Part shown: in pieces, positions 1 to 11,400 of the stretch
Layout: every line of letters starts with the position of its first letter
How positions within the stretch are numbered: position 1 is the first letter of the stretch
Source: Lycium barbarum
Taxonomy: Eukaryota; Streptophyta; Magnoliopsida; Solanales; Solanaceae
Length of the DNA: 64,000 nucleotides
Direction of reading: 5' to 3'
Assembly (NCBI RefSeq): GCF_019175385.1
Contig: NC_083343.1
Location: 55,078,457 to 55,142,456 of the forward strand
Program-made: the position numbers and the translations under genes
The notes under the pieces: model-generated
Told to the model about the DNA's origin: nothing
What the model saw: the letters and a program-made list of their open reading frames with translations, nothing else
The model's database searches: none

Positions 1-318
1 ATTAGTGATGATATTGAGCTACCATTTGAAGATGTTCTCGATTATTCCAAGTTCTGCATTTTTGTCCGTTCTTCAGATGCTGTGAGGAAGGGGTATCTTC
101 TGAATCTCCTTAGAAGAATCAAGGAGGATCAGTGGATCAAAATGTGGCAAAGGCTGAAGGAGCTCACGAAACATTTTGAGTACCAATATCCATCCCAACC
201 TAATGATGCTGTGGATATGATTTGGCAGGCGATTGCAAGGAAGTTGTCGTTTATACAACTGAAGGCTCATCGCAACAAGAGATACCGTAGTTTACAGCTC
301 TTCATCAAAGACCGCTAG
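1..318 (+). CDS. Exostosin-family glycosyltransferase (GT47), C-terminal part only
   Basis: The frame is open from base 1 to a TAG stop at 316-318, so about 105 C-terminal codons of a gene that starts left of the window are visible. It begins ISDDIELPFEDVLDYSKF, the strongly conserved end of the exostosin domain in plant GT47 proteins (ELPFED followed by a D-Y-S-K-F type motif). Then come a W-x-x-M-W-x-R-L-K helix, an HFEYQYP motif and a basic tail. GT47 enzymes are Golgi type II membrane proteins that add sugars to xyloglucan, xylan, arabinan or pectin; which substrate applies cannot be told from this end. No intron is needed in the visible part, which is presumably the last exon. The stop codon is natural for the family: the tail ends a normal distance after the domain. 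Family call is firm; subfamily is open. Confidence 0.85.
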   Translation: MSDDIELPFEDVLDYSKFCIFVRSSDAVRKGYLLNLLRRIKEDQWIKMWQRLKELTKHFEYQYPSQPNDAVDMIWQAIARKLSFIQLKAHRNKRYRSLQLFIKDR

Positions 319-719
319 TTCTATAAGGATGTTAGCTACCAGGTTAGGCTTGATTCTATTGGAGGTACTTACGCTCTGAAAATATCTATCCATTTTTATT
401 TCTACTTCTTGAGAACGCCTTGTAAATTCTTTTCATAATGAAGTTGCATATACTAGTTTATGGATTTTGGACCGTTCTCTGGCAGAGATCTTATATTTAC
501 TACCAGAAAACTACCGTAGATGTAAATGGGAATTAACTCAAATGCTGTGCAATGCTTTATCTACAATGAAAAAAACAATAGGCAGTCTTGACAAATATGT
601 TAATAGCATAAGCATGTCCCTAGGATGAATAGAGTTGCAAAATAGAAAAAGATTCAGAAAATTTGATGTTTTTTCATTATACATGCGAGAATTGTTGATG
701 ATTAGAGATAACCATATCT
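319..719 (+). other. 3' flank of the GT47 gene
   Basis: AT-rich non-coding DNA directly after the stop codon, presumably 3' UTR and downstream flank. Possible poly(A) signal variants such as AATGAA occur near 437 and 566, but no single site can be chosen. Confidence 0.4.
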
Positions 720-1215
720 GTGCATGATAATGAGCATGACAAATACTGCTATTTTATTGAACTGTTGTTCTAGCTTTAAGTAATTGTGAAGTTGCGCATG
801 CACAGGGACTGCAGTTTGTAAGCTGCCTGCCTTCAAATGAAGACTGCTACTCATGCAAATAAGAATGATGAGTTCAACAAAATCATATAAGCTGAAGATA
901 ACATTGGGTTGTGCATGAAAATCCTAATCTATTTGACTATGGTTCTAGCTTGACATAACATTTGCGCTTCATTCTTTCATTTTCTTCTTTTGAACAAAGG
1001 ATACTACTATTCAAACACAAAACAACGATAAATATAACAAACCTGTGTATGTAAGATAATATTCTGCTGTGTATAACAATGAGCATGAAAATCCTAATGT
1101 ATTTGACTATGGTTCTAGCTTTACATAACACATGAAATCGATGGCTGCAACAAGGTTTGCAGCTTATCAGCTGCGTTCATTCATCATCTGCTTTCAAATA
1201 AAAGACTTCTGCTCA
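720..1215 (+). repeat. Three diverged tandem copies of a ~170-190 bp unit
   Basis: A block beginning with a GCATGA...AAT motif and ending GGTTCTAGCTT or similar recurs at about 735-778, 913-962 and 1083-1132. The second and third blocks match almost base for base over about 45 bp. The DNA after the first block (CTGCAGTTTGTAAGCTGC ... CTTCAAATGAAGACTGCT) also has a diverged partner after the third (about 1157-1210). This looks like an old local tandem duplication between two genes. No coding potential is seen. Confidence 0.6.
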
Positions 1216-1374
1216 ACAAATAACAACAGTAACTGTAGCCAACCTATATCAAAATGTTCCGACATATGCAGAAATTCCCACCATTTAAAAATTTATGGCA
1301 AAAGATGGCAGCCATTTCCTTCTTTCCTGTTGAATGTTGTTATGGTTTGGTCCTTGCATACTACGAGTAGTTCG

Positions 1375-1638
1375 TCAACTCCGGTTGTGGATGGGATCTG
1401 ATCCTTTCTTCACACTTCTTTTGTTCGATTGATTCGGACCAAAGGTCGTTGCAGGTGCAGGTGCTATATTTAGGTCCTGCATGGCGACAGCCCCTAGAAT
1501 CCTAGAACTTTTGAGAAAAAATAACTTGCCTTCTCCCCATCTAAAAGAAATATCTCTACTTCCCAGAGCAGAAACCATCTTTGGTTGGATATATAAGAAC
1601 CCAATACAAAGAATTAGAACTATCATCTTACAACACAT
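1375..1638 (-). CDS. CLE45-like CLAVATA3/ESR-related signalling peptide precursor
   Basis: An 87-codon ORF from ATG at 1638 to TGA at 1375-1377, with A at -3. Residues 1-25 are a typical secretory signal peptide: a short basic start, a hydrophobic core (IVLILCIGFLYI) and a small-residue cleavage region (VSA). The middle is variable, as usual for the family. The C-terminus carries one CLE dodecapeptide, RSVKKGSDPIHN, followed by RS and the stop. CLE peptides are cut from the precursor, secreted and sensed by leucine-rich-repeat receptor kinases. The GSDPIHN ending with basic residues where most CLEs have Pro is the form of the CLE45 group (Arabidopsis RRVRRGSDPIHN), known for phloem and root signalling through BAM-type receptors. 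Length fits the family (about 80-120). The gene is single-exon, convergent to the GT47 gene, and appears intact. Group assignment is inference from 12 residues. Confidence 0.85.
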   Translation of the reverse strand: MCCKMIVLILCIGFLYIQPKMVSALGSRDISFRWGEGKLFFLKSSRILGAVAMQDLNIAPAPATTFGPNQSNKRSVKKGSDPIHNRS

Positions 1639-1731
1639 TTTTCTGCACTTGAAGAAAGAATATAAGTTTTTCTCTCCTGTTTATGCTATGATGAGGGAAT
1701 AAGTGCTTTGTCTGTGGCTATACTCTTGGAT

Positions 1732-1752
1732 ATTATCTATATATATATAAAC
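1732..1752 (-). promoter_or_regulatory. Probable TATA box of the CLE-like gene
   Basis: Read on the - strand this is TTTATATATATATAG, about 100 bp upstream of the CLE ATG. Spacing fits a TATA box with a 60-80 bp 5' UTR. The DNA is AT-rich, so chance occurrence is possible. Confidence 0.45.
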
Positions 1753-2863
1753 ATGTGTTTCGTCTTTAATGGGATTTGTAAAACAAAAGGTACTAAAGCA
1801 GGGAGGGCCCCAAGGCAAATATCTTAATAAGTTCAAGATTCATATCAATGATGAGCCTGCCATAGAAGCAATAATATAAGGCTGTTTTAGAAGACACTGA
1901 CAGGTTTGAATAGAAAGTTAAATTGGAACCATTCTTGGGAAGACAAGAATCTTAACATTGGTTCCCCACATCCCTATCATTTGTCTTGCTCTTTTGGACC
2001 AAACAATGCTGTTGAACCTTATGCCAACTCATGTGCCGCGTCATCAGATTATGCTCACGGCTTGCTCTTGAACTGACCATTTTAGTTTTGCAACATCTTT
2101 ATTGATCCTAATACATTTGCAATCATATTTGAATTTTGAACAATCTTGGTCATCAACAGTAGCACAAGAAGGAAACCCCCATGGTGCAGGCAGATCTAGG
2201 ATGTTAAGTTAGTAGGCACCGAGTATCTTGGTACCTTCTATTTCTTTGTGGCAAAGCATGGCTTTAGTAAAAATATATTCGACTAAAGAGCAAATGCAGA
2301 TATACAATATATTGAAATTAATATACACATAAATATGATTAGAAAGTGAAGTCTAAACCGGTATAGTTATAGAATCTGAGCCCTCCATACAGGTGAATTG
2401 TAACAACAGATTGCATAAAATTTTGTGTACTCTATTTATGCTTAGTTGTAATCAAGAACTTAAGTTTTGAGGCGGCAAAAGAAGAGATTGCAAGAGTTGC
2501 AAGAAAGCCAGATAAAGTAGAGGTATTGGGCAATGTGAGGAATAGAAGCCTCTTCTAAAACAAGACAAATCCAAGGACTTGCTTTATGACTACTCTTACT
2601 TTAAAATTCCAAGCTCTTTTCTCCATGCAATAAAATTAAAAACTAAAAATAAAAAAAATTCACAGTCTTGGTTTCCTGTGCTTAATGGATTTCCTTTATA
2701 CCTTTCTTTTTTTCCATCTTTAGTTTAGATTGTGTTGATTCAAAATTGGTAACTTTGGACCTCCTATTCATCCTTCACCTTCCTATGTACATCTCCGAAT
2801 CACCAGCTCACTAATAATCTTTATTTCTTCTTAACTTAATTATCTCGTGTCCTGTGGACCATC
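1753..2863. other. Intergenic DNA upstream of the CLE-like gene
   Basis: About 1.1 kb of AT-rich sequence without a convincing gene, RNA gene or complete mobile element. It probably contains the promoter region of the CLE-like gene on the - strand. A short open stretch near 2466-2556 (+) has no start, no splice support and no family I recognise. Confidence 0.5.
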
Positions 2864-3160
2864 CACTACTAAAAAAGGGGGCGAAATCTATCAATAATTG
2901 ATCTAAAATTATTGGTCGTTTAGAGCTGTTCGCACAACAATCTACGGACGTCTATAGGTTTGCCTATTCTACCCAAGAAGTATTTTGTCTTACACACAAA
3001 AAAAAAAAAAAAGAGTTATTTTTTTAAAAAAATGTTGACCAACCCCGGTCAGTTTCTGCAATTTATTTTTGTTGAACAAACCGACTGACTTGAATCAGTT
3101 GTCGGTCGGTTCTCTGCATTAAAAAAAAAAACACTTGGCAGGCATCACCTATTTACAGTT
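2864..3160 (+). mobile_element. Possible CACTA (En/Spm) transposon terminus
   Basis: CACTACTAAAAAAGGGGG at 2864-2881 looks like a CACTA-superfamily terminal inverted repeat. Behind it lie short repeats resembling subterminal motifs (CCGACTGACTTGAATCAG, GTCGGTCGGTT near 3078-3112). No matching opposite end (TTTTTTAGTAGTG) is seen nearby. If real, the element is truncated or its other end lies beyond the copia insertion outside the window. Confidence 0.35.
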
Positions 3161-3233
3161 ACCCACATGCCATAAAGCAATTATAATTACTCACAAACAA
3201 CATGCCATAAAGCAATTACTCATAAACAACATC
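3161..3233 (+). repeat. Short direct duplication next to the SIRE LTR end
   Basis: CATGCCATAAAGCAATTA occurs twice within about 45 bp (near 3167 and 3201), each followed by a CTCAYAAACAAC-like string. It lies just outside the apparent SIRE LTR edge. Confidence 0.5.
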
Positions 3234-3658
3234 TGATATTTTGCACGACCAAATATCCATCCTACGCCTAATTTTCGCCTAGAGGATAGAACAAGTTACT
3301 TTATCTGTTCCAAGTTACATTTGCGAAATAATAAAGAATAGAGAATAAAGACACAATATTTTTACATGGAAACCACTCGGCTTACAAGGATGAAAAAGCC
3401 ACAACCTACACCTCTACAGGATTTGTCCCAAAATTCCACTACAACTTGAGCCTCGATAAATTCAGATTACAAACTCTGCAACCTAGGAACTAACTCTAAT
3501 TCATATCTCAATAATCTCCCTAGAGTATTGAGCGCTCGACAAGTTGCCCTCAACTTGAAGCTGAATTTGACAAGTGTTTATACCTATTACAATTGCTTCT
3601 AGGAAAGCTGGAAAGGTTCAACTCAATAAACAATCCTATGAAAGATTCTAGACTTGAT
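3234..3658 (-). repeat. SIRE 3' LTR, distal part
   Basis: Second half of the copia 3' LTR, cut off from 24494-25190 by element D. The TSD CTTGA of D is at 3654-3658 and again at 24489-24493, showing both parts were contiguous. Confidence 0.7.
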
Positions 3659-4252
3659 GTCACGACCCAAACCGATGAGCCGTGACAAGAGTCTGACCTC
3701 TAGCGACCAAACACCCCTAAACACGTATCTGGAGCATACTGAACATCAAAGGCCCATAAATGGCATAAACTGATCTCATAAGAGAGAGACATCTATACAA
3801 TCTGCATATATATATACACGACATGCGGAAGAACAGTGCAAGCCCGCTAGGCTGCTACATATACTGTACACAAAAGAATAGAAGCCGACAAGGCTACATC
3901 ATCTGACTACGACATACAACTGTCTATAGACCTCTATTGGAATAAAAGCTGTAGAAAAGACGGGACAAGGCCCCGTCATACCCATATGCATACACATCCA
4001 AAAAGGGCATACCAAAACCGACTGTAGCTCCAGATCAAATGGAGCGTACTGACCACTGCTAGATCTAGAGGTCCTACTGAGCTGGACCACCTGTCGGTCT
4101 CCCTGTACCTGCGGGCATGAACGCAGCCCCCCGAGCAACGGGGAGTTAGTACGAAGAATGTACTGAGTATGTAAGGCATAAGAATAATATATATATACAT
4201 AAGAATCATGGATAAGATCTGAACTCATAACTGAAATGATTGACTGCATGTA

Positions 4253-6608
4253 TGTCACGACCCAACCTAGGGCCATGACGAGTGACTGAGCTTGACCTGC
4301 CCGATAACCCAACTTATGTTACCTGTACTCAAACATGGCATTCAATAGGGTCTATTTAATTAAGTTTGAAAGCTGTAAATAGAATACCAAATTCCATCTG
4401 TAACTCAAAACATACTTATATATATGTAACATATCACAAGGCAAGCCAACGAGGCTGCTGATACTTCTGTACAACAAAACAAAGGCCGGCAAGGCCAAAC
4501 AGTACCCATGACACCCATGCTGTCCACAGACTACTAGAAGAGTATGACCGTACATAAGTGACGGGACAGGGCCCTGTCGTACTCATAATATATACAAACA
4601 AAAGTATACCAAAACAGGAACAGTCTCCGAAGCAAGTAGAGCTGTCTGACTCTCAATGCTGACTCCTCCTAGGTGGCTGGATCGTCTAACCGCATCCCTG
4701 AACCTGCGGGCATGAAACGCAACCCTCGAAGAAAGGGGGTCAGTACGAAATATGTATTGAATATGTAAGGCAATACTGAATCATAAAACAAGGAAAGCGT
4801 AACAGTAAGCAAGTTTAGAAAGCAACTTGGGAGTAACCTGGAACAACACTTTGAACCATGTCATATGGTCCTTTACACAATTCTATCATACACAATATAA
4901 ATATAGAATATCCTACTCGTATCCGCTTCCGGCTAATAACACAATAGTCCCTACGGACGGCCACTTCCAGCGTAGTCATGATGGCCCCTTTGGGCAGCCG
5001 CTTCCGGCTTAGCTAGGGTGGCCCCTTCGGGCAGCCGCTTCCGGCTTAACAATATCATAATCGAGCTGACTAGGTAGAACAATAAGAATACATATGATAT
5101 GCAGTATGAATATGTAATGAAGTTACAAAACGTTGCACCCCTTTCAGAGTGGTTTTGATTACAACTCCCTTTGGAGAGATTTTGAGAATAAGTTAGTTTC
5201 CTTCATTTACCATTTGCTTTGTAGTGAACATGTAAGTATAATGTATCGCAGAAGCTTCCTTCGAATTATCAATAAGACTATAGCATAAATGAAATAAGAC
5301 ATTGGATATCGACTTCTAATCCAACTAAGAATAGAGTGCTTATGTTTTACGTTCTTTAGGAGTCATATAAAAAGGAATCATGCCAAAGTATGAAAGAAGG
5401 GTTCGCCTTACATAACTTATTTACGCCTCAAGCTAATCCTTGAGTCCCTTCCCGAGCTTAGTCAACTAGAATACAATCAACAATATAGGGATTAAGACTA
5501 GGCCAACAAGATTATTCTAACTAATCATTTATTCTTTCGCCTAACAGGATTTGGACAGCATCTCCTCTATAATCCTACCAACCCAACAATTCCAAATTAA
5601 GCTAATAACCAAAAACAACAACAAATTTAACAATTTACAACAATAATATAACTAAAATCATCTTACAATTCCATCCAAAACAGCACCTAAACCATAACGC
5701 CTTAATATTCGGTATGCGATAATTATAACTATATTTCTAACGCTTTAATCCGTTAAATCTCTACATAATCATCTGAATAACAAAGATAAGAAGATAATAC
5801 ATACCTTAGAAGCAGCTCAACCACGAAAATATCATCCCCCAAGCTCAATATTTATCTTAAAACGACGACGACAACTCGTACTATACTTTATCCTTCACGA
5901 GCCTCTGGATTTGGGGCCTCGAACTTGATAGAACCCTTGCTTTATCTGTCTAACTCTCCCCACTCTCTCTCTAAAATGTTCTGGATCTTTTTGATATGAA
6001 ATAACGAAGATAAGGGTGAAAATTTTCCTTAAATAGCAAGGGAACTAGGCCTGACCCCACTTGGAGTCGGATTGGGCCGAGCCCACTGCCCAGTTTGACC
6101 TTTCCTCCTTAAAACATGCATAACTTTTTATCCCTATGTCGCATTTAAGGCCCACAACCTATGGTTGGAAAGGTATTTCAATTATCTACAATTTTTATTT
6201 TTTATGTTTTCCCAAATTCTAAACGTATAATGGCATGCTGGCCTCGTAAAGCTAGATCACCCGAAAACGTATCCTGAAATCATCCTTTTGGAGTGCTTAT
6301 GCTCATATTTGACTTAAATGTCCTTCTTAAGACTTGCTAAACTTCCCATGTACTATTCATATAACTTGTCATATGCCCTTTATAAAATCCCGACATGTGG
6401 GCCGCACCTTAACTTAGTTACGAGGGCTATTTATCAAGTAACGTATTAACCAACTTACACCATATGGCCTCCAATGTCATCTATATGTTATTCTTATACA
6501 TATATAACAAAATCTTCATCCCTAATCCTTGTATATCTTTACTCTCCCCTAAGCCCATACTAAGTCGTCTGCAGTCTCGGTAACGTGAAATTTTTCCGGG
6601 GTGTAACA
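4253..6608 (-). mobile_element. Element E: solo LTR of a gypsy-type retrotransposon
   Basis: A 2356-bp segment beginning TGTCACGACCC and ending GGTGTAACA, flanked by ATGTA on both sides (4248-4252, 6609-6613), inside the D left LTR. The equivalent point in the D right LTR (near 22917) is uninterrupted and has one ATGTA. No internal region is present, so it arose by LTR-LTR recombination or loss of the interior. It shares the hairpin module of the other LTRs (4702-4774) but is a separate family. Confidence 0.88.
4918..5049. repeat. ~37-bp tandem repeats in LTR E
   Basis: About three to four imperfect copies of a unit with core GCAGCCGCTTCCGGCTTAG and GGTGGCCCCTTCGG. The first copies are diverged. 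The position within the LTR resembles that of the 29-bp array in F. Confidence 0.7.
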
Positions 6609-6719
6609 ATGTACTTGTATGAACTAGTATCTGCCTAAATCTGCGTAACTGACAATGCCTCTGTGGGCACATAATATGCATGCTTATACCTATCAATGAT
6701 GGTCGTGCATCTATATGAG

Positions 6720-6925
6720 TGCGTATATAACGCCTGATGTATGTGCGTATATAACGCCTGTAAGCCTCTATGGCATCTCGTCATATCATATTGGCTCCTC
6801 TGTGGCCATAATCAATATCATCATCATAGTAGTAATGCGTATATAACGCCTATATCTCTTCTCATACTTTACATATATCTAATATTTGCGTATATAACGC
6901 CTGATATGAGTGCGTATATAACGCC
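6720..6925. repeat. Five copies of TGCGTATATAACGCC in the D left LTR
   Basis: Exact or near-exact 15-mers start at about 6720, 6743, 6836, 6887 and 6911 with irregular spacing. The core GCGTATATAACGC is nearly self-complementary. On the element's coding strand it reads GGCGTTATATACGCA, which contains a TATA-like string. Confidence 0.8.
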
Positions 6926-7394
6926 TTCTAGTCACAGGTCAATATACATAATATATAATGAATGTTAATGCATTAATAGACGGTATGCACAGAACTGGCT
7001 ACATAAGATTGGACCCATGAACAGAAGGATTACTCGTAAATGGAGTATATGAACATCAAAAACTGAAGTACTTCTAATGATTCTAAGAGTAGAGTAAATA
7101 TGGAAGCTCGCTTATTCGCTTGTCGGATCATATCATAGGAACATGCCAAAAGAAGAAAGGAATGACCTTAACATACCTTGGAGTATCTCCAATCGCCCAA
7201 CCTTTACCTCTTGAACTCGTAAATCTAATTAAGGTAACATAGGGCTTAATTAGGCTATTTACTTCGCTTACTAACCATCCTCAAATACGTATAAAGCTCA
7301 ACAAACTATAGACAATAATTTCCTTTGTAAGCTTACAACTCTCCAACTTCTCATTCGATCCCACATCCACTACAACACTCATATCAACAATGCC

Positions 7395-7480
<86 letters not shown>
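7395..7480. repeat. (CA)n(TA)n microsatellite in the D left LTR
   Basis: About 22 CA units followed by about 20 TA units. The partner position in the right LTR (near 23718) has only a short TA tract, so most of the array grew after insertion. Confidence 0.95.
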
Positions 7481-7484
<4 letters not shown>

Positions 7485-7860
7485 TACGTAAAAACGTTTC
7501 CAATCATCTCTTAAAATAAACCTAAGTCACTATCTTGTCTTTTATCAACTCCACAACTATCCCCTCTTTACTTAGAATCGCGAAAACTCTTGATACTCAA
7601 CTTAAATATAAGGGTATGAATCATTTACATACCTTGAGGGGTCAAGAATCCGAAGAATCACTTCAACTTCAACTCCCTAACTTCACAACCTTGAAGAAAC
7701 CCTAGAAGCAACTTTCATTTTCACCATCTCGGGTTTACGGGGTCCAGGTCTTGTCAAATCTTCACTAATATGATGGAAAATATTGGGAGAGAATATATTA
7801 GGGTTTTTTTTTTCCAGATTTTTGAAGGAGGAAAAATATGAAATAGGGTCGTGGAACACA

Positions 7861-8045
7861 TATTTATACTTAGAAACCAAAAAGGCTACAACGTCCGGTT
7901 CGACGAGTGGGTCGACGACCCGTTGACGTGTCGACGGTCCGTCGACCTGCCCCGTCGACCTGCGCCTGCAGATGTATGGCTGCGGGATCCTGTCGATACC
8001 GCACGTCGACGGTCCGTCGAACATGTCGATGACCCGTCGACGATG
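7861..8045 (-). promoter_or_regulatory. U3 promoter of D: TATA box and GTCGAC palindrome array
   Basis: On the - strand AGTATAAATA (7861-7870) is a good TATA box. Just upstream (7895-8045) lies a run of GTCGAC-centred palindromes, among them GTCGACGGTCCGTCGAC around 7937-7953. The right LTR copy (TATA at 24103-24112, array about 24150-24270) is decayed. Confidence 0.55.
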
Positions 8046-8260
8046 ACTGGTGTCCAACAGATTTTCTGATTTAGTTCATATCGCGTCAATTCAATTCGTT
8101 CAACTTCTAACTCTGTAATTTGACAGGAATATCTGCTGGTACCCTCGTACACGGGGTAAGACATTTTCTTCCTCCAAATTCGGGCTCAGGTCTCTATTCC
8201 AAGGGTATACCCGATTAGGAAACCATAGGTTCTACTACTACGAACACAAGGGGTGTAACA

Positions 8261-8275
8261 TTCTCTCCCCCTTAG
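8261..8275 (-). other. Polypurine tract of D
   Basis: The + strand TTCTCTCCCCCTTAG abuts the LTR end at 8260; on the coding strand this is a purine run ending GAGAA, the usual primer site for plus-strand DNA synthesis. Confidence 0.75.
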
Positions 8276-8479
8276 AAACATTCATCGTCGAATGTTCGAA
8301 CAATCCTGGGTTATAAAAATTTCGGCAGGGTTTCCCCTGTACTTATACCAATCCATCTTGCGCGCAACAACCCAAAATAATGCCATACAGGGCCACATAC
8401 CATAACACACAATGCCATGGCTTCACACGACCAATCATGATAGCTTAAATGAAATATTACCTGGGGGCGATGATGTCAT

Positions 8480-11400
8480 AGACTGAACCTCTTATACTGC
8501 TGGGAACAAATGCGGATACTCAGTCTTCATTGCCTCTTCCACTTCCCAAGTCACTTCCTCAACATTCTTATTCCTCCACAAGACTTTAACGGAGGCTACA
8601 TCCTTAGTTCACAACCGACGGACCTGACCTGTCTGTCCAATATAGCCACTGGAACTTCTTCGTATGATAACTACTCGGTCACCTGAATGTTATTCACTGG
8701 TATCACTCTGGAAGGATCTCCGATACACTTACGAAGCATTGATACATGAAATACTGGATGTACCGATTCTAATTCAGAAAACAATTCTAGCTCATATGCC
8801 ACTGTACCCATTATATGAATGATCTTATATGGCCCAATATATCGAGGGTTCAACTTACCCTTCTTGCCAAACCTCATCACTCCCTTCATAGGAGAAACTT
8901 TCAGGAACACCTAGTTGCTTATCTCGAACTCTAGCTTAAGTCGCCGATTATCCATATAGGATTTCTGTCAGCTCTGAGCTGTTAGCAACCTCTCTCAAAT
9001 CACTTTCACCTTATCAACTGCTCGCTGAATTAAGTCTGGGCCTAGTAACTAATTCTCCCCGACATCGAACCACCCTATGGGCGATCTGCATCTCTGCCCA
9101 TATAAGGCCTCATAAGGAACCATCTGAATATTGGAATGGTAACTGTTGTTATATGTAAACTCGATAAGAGGAAAATGATCATCCCAACTGCCTTGAAAGT
9201 CAAGTACACAAGCTCTAAGCATATACTCAAGTGTCTGTATAATACGCTCTGCTTGTCCATCCGTCTGGGGGTGAAATGCAATACTAAGACTCACCTGGGT
9301 CCCCAATCCTTGCTGAAAAGACTTCTAGAATTTGGTTGTGAACTGTGCTCCCCTATCTGAAATAATGGCTGAAGGAATACCATAAAGTCGTACAATCGCC
9401 TTAAGATAAAGCCTTGCATAATCCTCGGCTGCATAAGTAGTTCTGACAGGCAGAAAGTGAGCTGACTTTGTGAGCCTATCAACTATGACCTATATCGAAT
9501 CACACTTCCGCTGAGTACGGGGAAACCCTGTAATGAAGTCCATATTAATTACCTCCCACTTCCATGTCAGAATCTCCATAGCTTGCAATAGACCTCCAGG
9601 CTTCTGGTGTTTTATTTTGACCTGCTGACAATTTGAACACTGAGCGATAAATTCTGTTATATCTCTTTTCATACCATCCCACCAATAAACTTCCTTGAGA
9701 TCATGGTACATCTTTGTTGAGCCTGGATGAATAGAATAGCGGGAGTAATGTGCCTCCCCCATAATCTGCTGACGAGTCCTGCAACATTAGGGACACACAA
9801 TCTACCTCGATACCTGAGTACTCCATCACTTGTGATCACAAAGGGTGTCTTTTCTTTCTAAGGGGCTGTATCTCGGTAATGAACTAAAACATGATCCTCA
9901 TACTGACACTCTTTTATCTCTACTACCAAAGATAATACCGTTGTGTCTTGAACGGTAACTCCTGCATCACCTGAATCTATCAATCGAACTCCGAGGCTAG
10001 CCAATCGATGAACCTTATGAACTATTTCTCTTCTCTCTAGCGACACATGTGACCAGCTACCCATAGATTTATGATTGAGGGCATCGGCTACCACATTAGC
10101 CTTCCCGAAATGGTACAACATATCCACATCATAGTCTTTTAACCTCTCTAACCATCGCCTCTGATGCAAGTTCAAGTCCTTCTGCTTAAAGATGTACCGG
10201 AGACTCTTATGATCAGTATAGATATCAACATGGACACCGTATAAGTAGTGCCTCCATATCTTCAAGGCATGAATCACTGCCGCTTACGTAAGATCATGGG
10301 TTGGATAATTTTTCTCGTGTTTCTTCAACTGCCTAGAAGCATAAGCGACAACTTTACCGTGCTGCATTAACACACAGCCCAACCCAACACCTGAAGCATT
10401 ACAATATACCACATAGCCATTTGCTCCTTCCGGAAGAGTCAAAACTAGTGCTGAAGTTAACTTATCCTTCAACGTCTGAATGCTCTGCTCACAAGCATCT
10501 GTCCATTGGAACATAGCTGATTTCTGAGTCAATTTGGTCAATGGGGCTGAAAGAGAGGAAAATCCTTCTTCAAACCTTCTATAATAACCTGCCATGCCCA
10601 AGAAACTACGTATCTCCATTGGTGCCGTAGGCCTTGGCCAATCCTTCACAACCTTAATCTTCTGGGCATCCACTCTAATACCTTCCTCTGAAATAATGTG
10701 ACCCAGAAAAGCCACAGAGTTCAACCAGAACTCACACTTAGAAAACTTAGCATTCCACTCCTTGCCTCGAAGAATTCCAAGCACTGTCCGCAGATGTTCT
10801 GCATGATCGGCCTCTGACGGCGAATAAACCAGAATATCATCTATGAACACAATCACGAACAAATCTAGAAAGGGCCTGAATACGCAATTCATCAAATCCA
10901 TGAATATGGCTGGGGCATTAGTTAGCCCGAATGACATGACACGAAACTCATAGTGGCCATATCTAGTCCTGAATGTCATCTTCGAAATGTCCTCTTCCTT
11001 GACCCTGACCTGGTAATATCCTGATCTCAAGTCTATCTTCGAGAAATATTTAGCCCCTTGTAACTGATCAAATAAATCATCAACCTCGGGAGAGGATACT
11101 TATTCTTTATAGTCACCCTATTCAATTGCCTATAATCAATACACATTTGCAAAGATCCATCCTTGTTTCTTACAAATAACACCCGCGCTTCCCACAGTGA
11201 TGTATTAGGCCTGATAAAGCCCTTCTCGAGCAAATCTTTCAACTGCTCTTTCAATTCTTTCAACTCCGCAGGTGCCATCCTATAAGGAGGAATAGATATT
11301 GGTTGAGTGTCTGGAAATAGGTCAATAGTAAAATCAATCTCCCTCTCTGGGGGAATGCCTAGAAGCTCATCTGGAAATACTTCAGGGAACTCATTAACCA

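Larger units (their letters stand above)
3659..8260 (-). repeat. Element D left (3') LTR, interrupted by solo LTR E
   Basis: Starts TGTCACGACCC, ends GGGTGTAACA at 8251-8260 and is followed by the polypurine tract. It matches 22319-24488 except for E (4253-6608 plus a 5-bp TSD) and the CA/TA microsatellite at 7395-7480. Confidence 0.88.

Noticed and set aside
2466..2556. Open stretch reading EAAKEEIARVARKPDKVEVL
   Set aside because: Looks protein-like but has no start codon, no splice sites I can justify and no recognisable family; could be chance or a tiny gene fragment.
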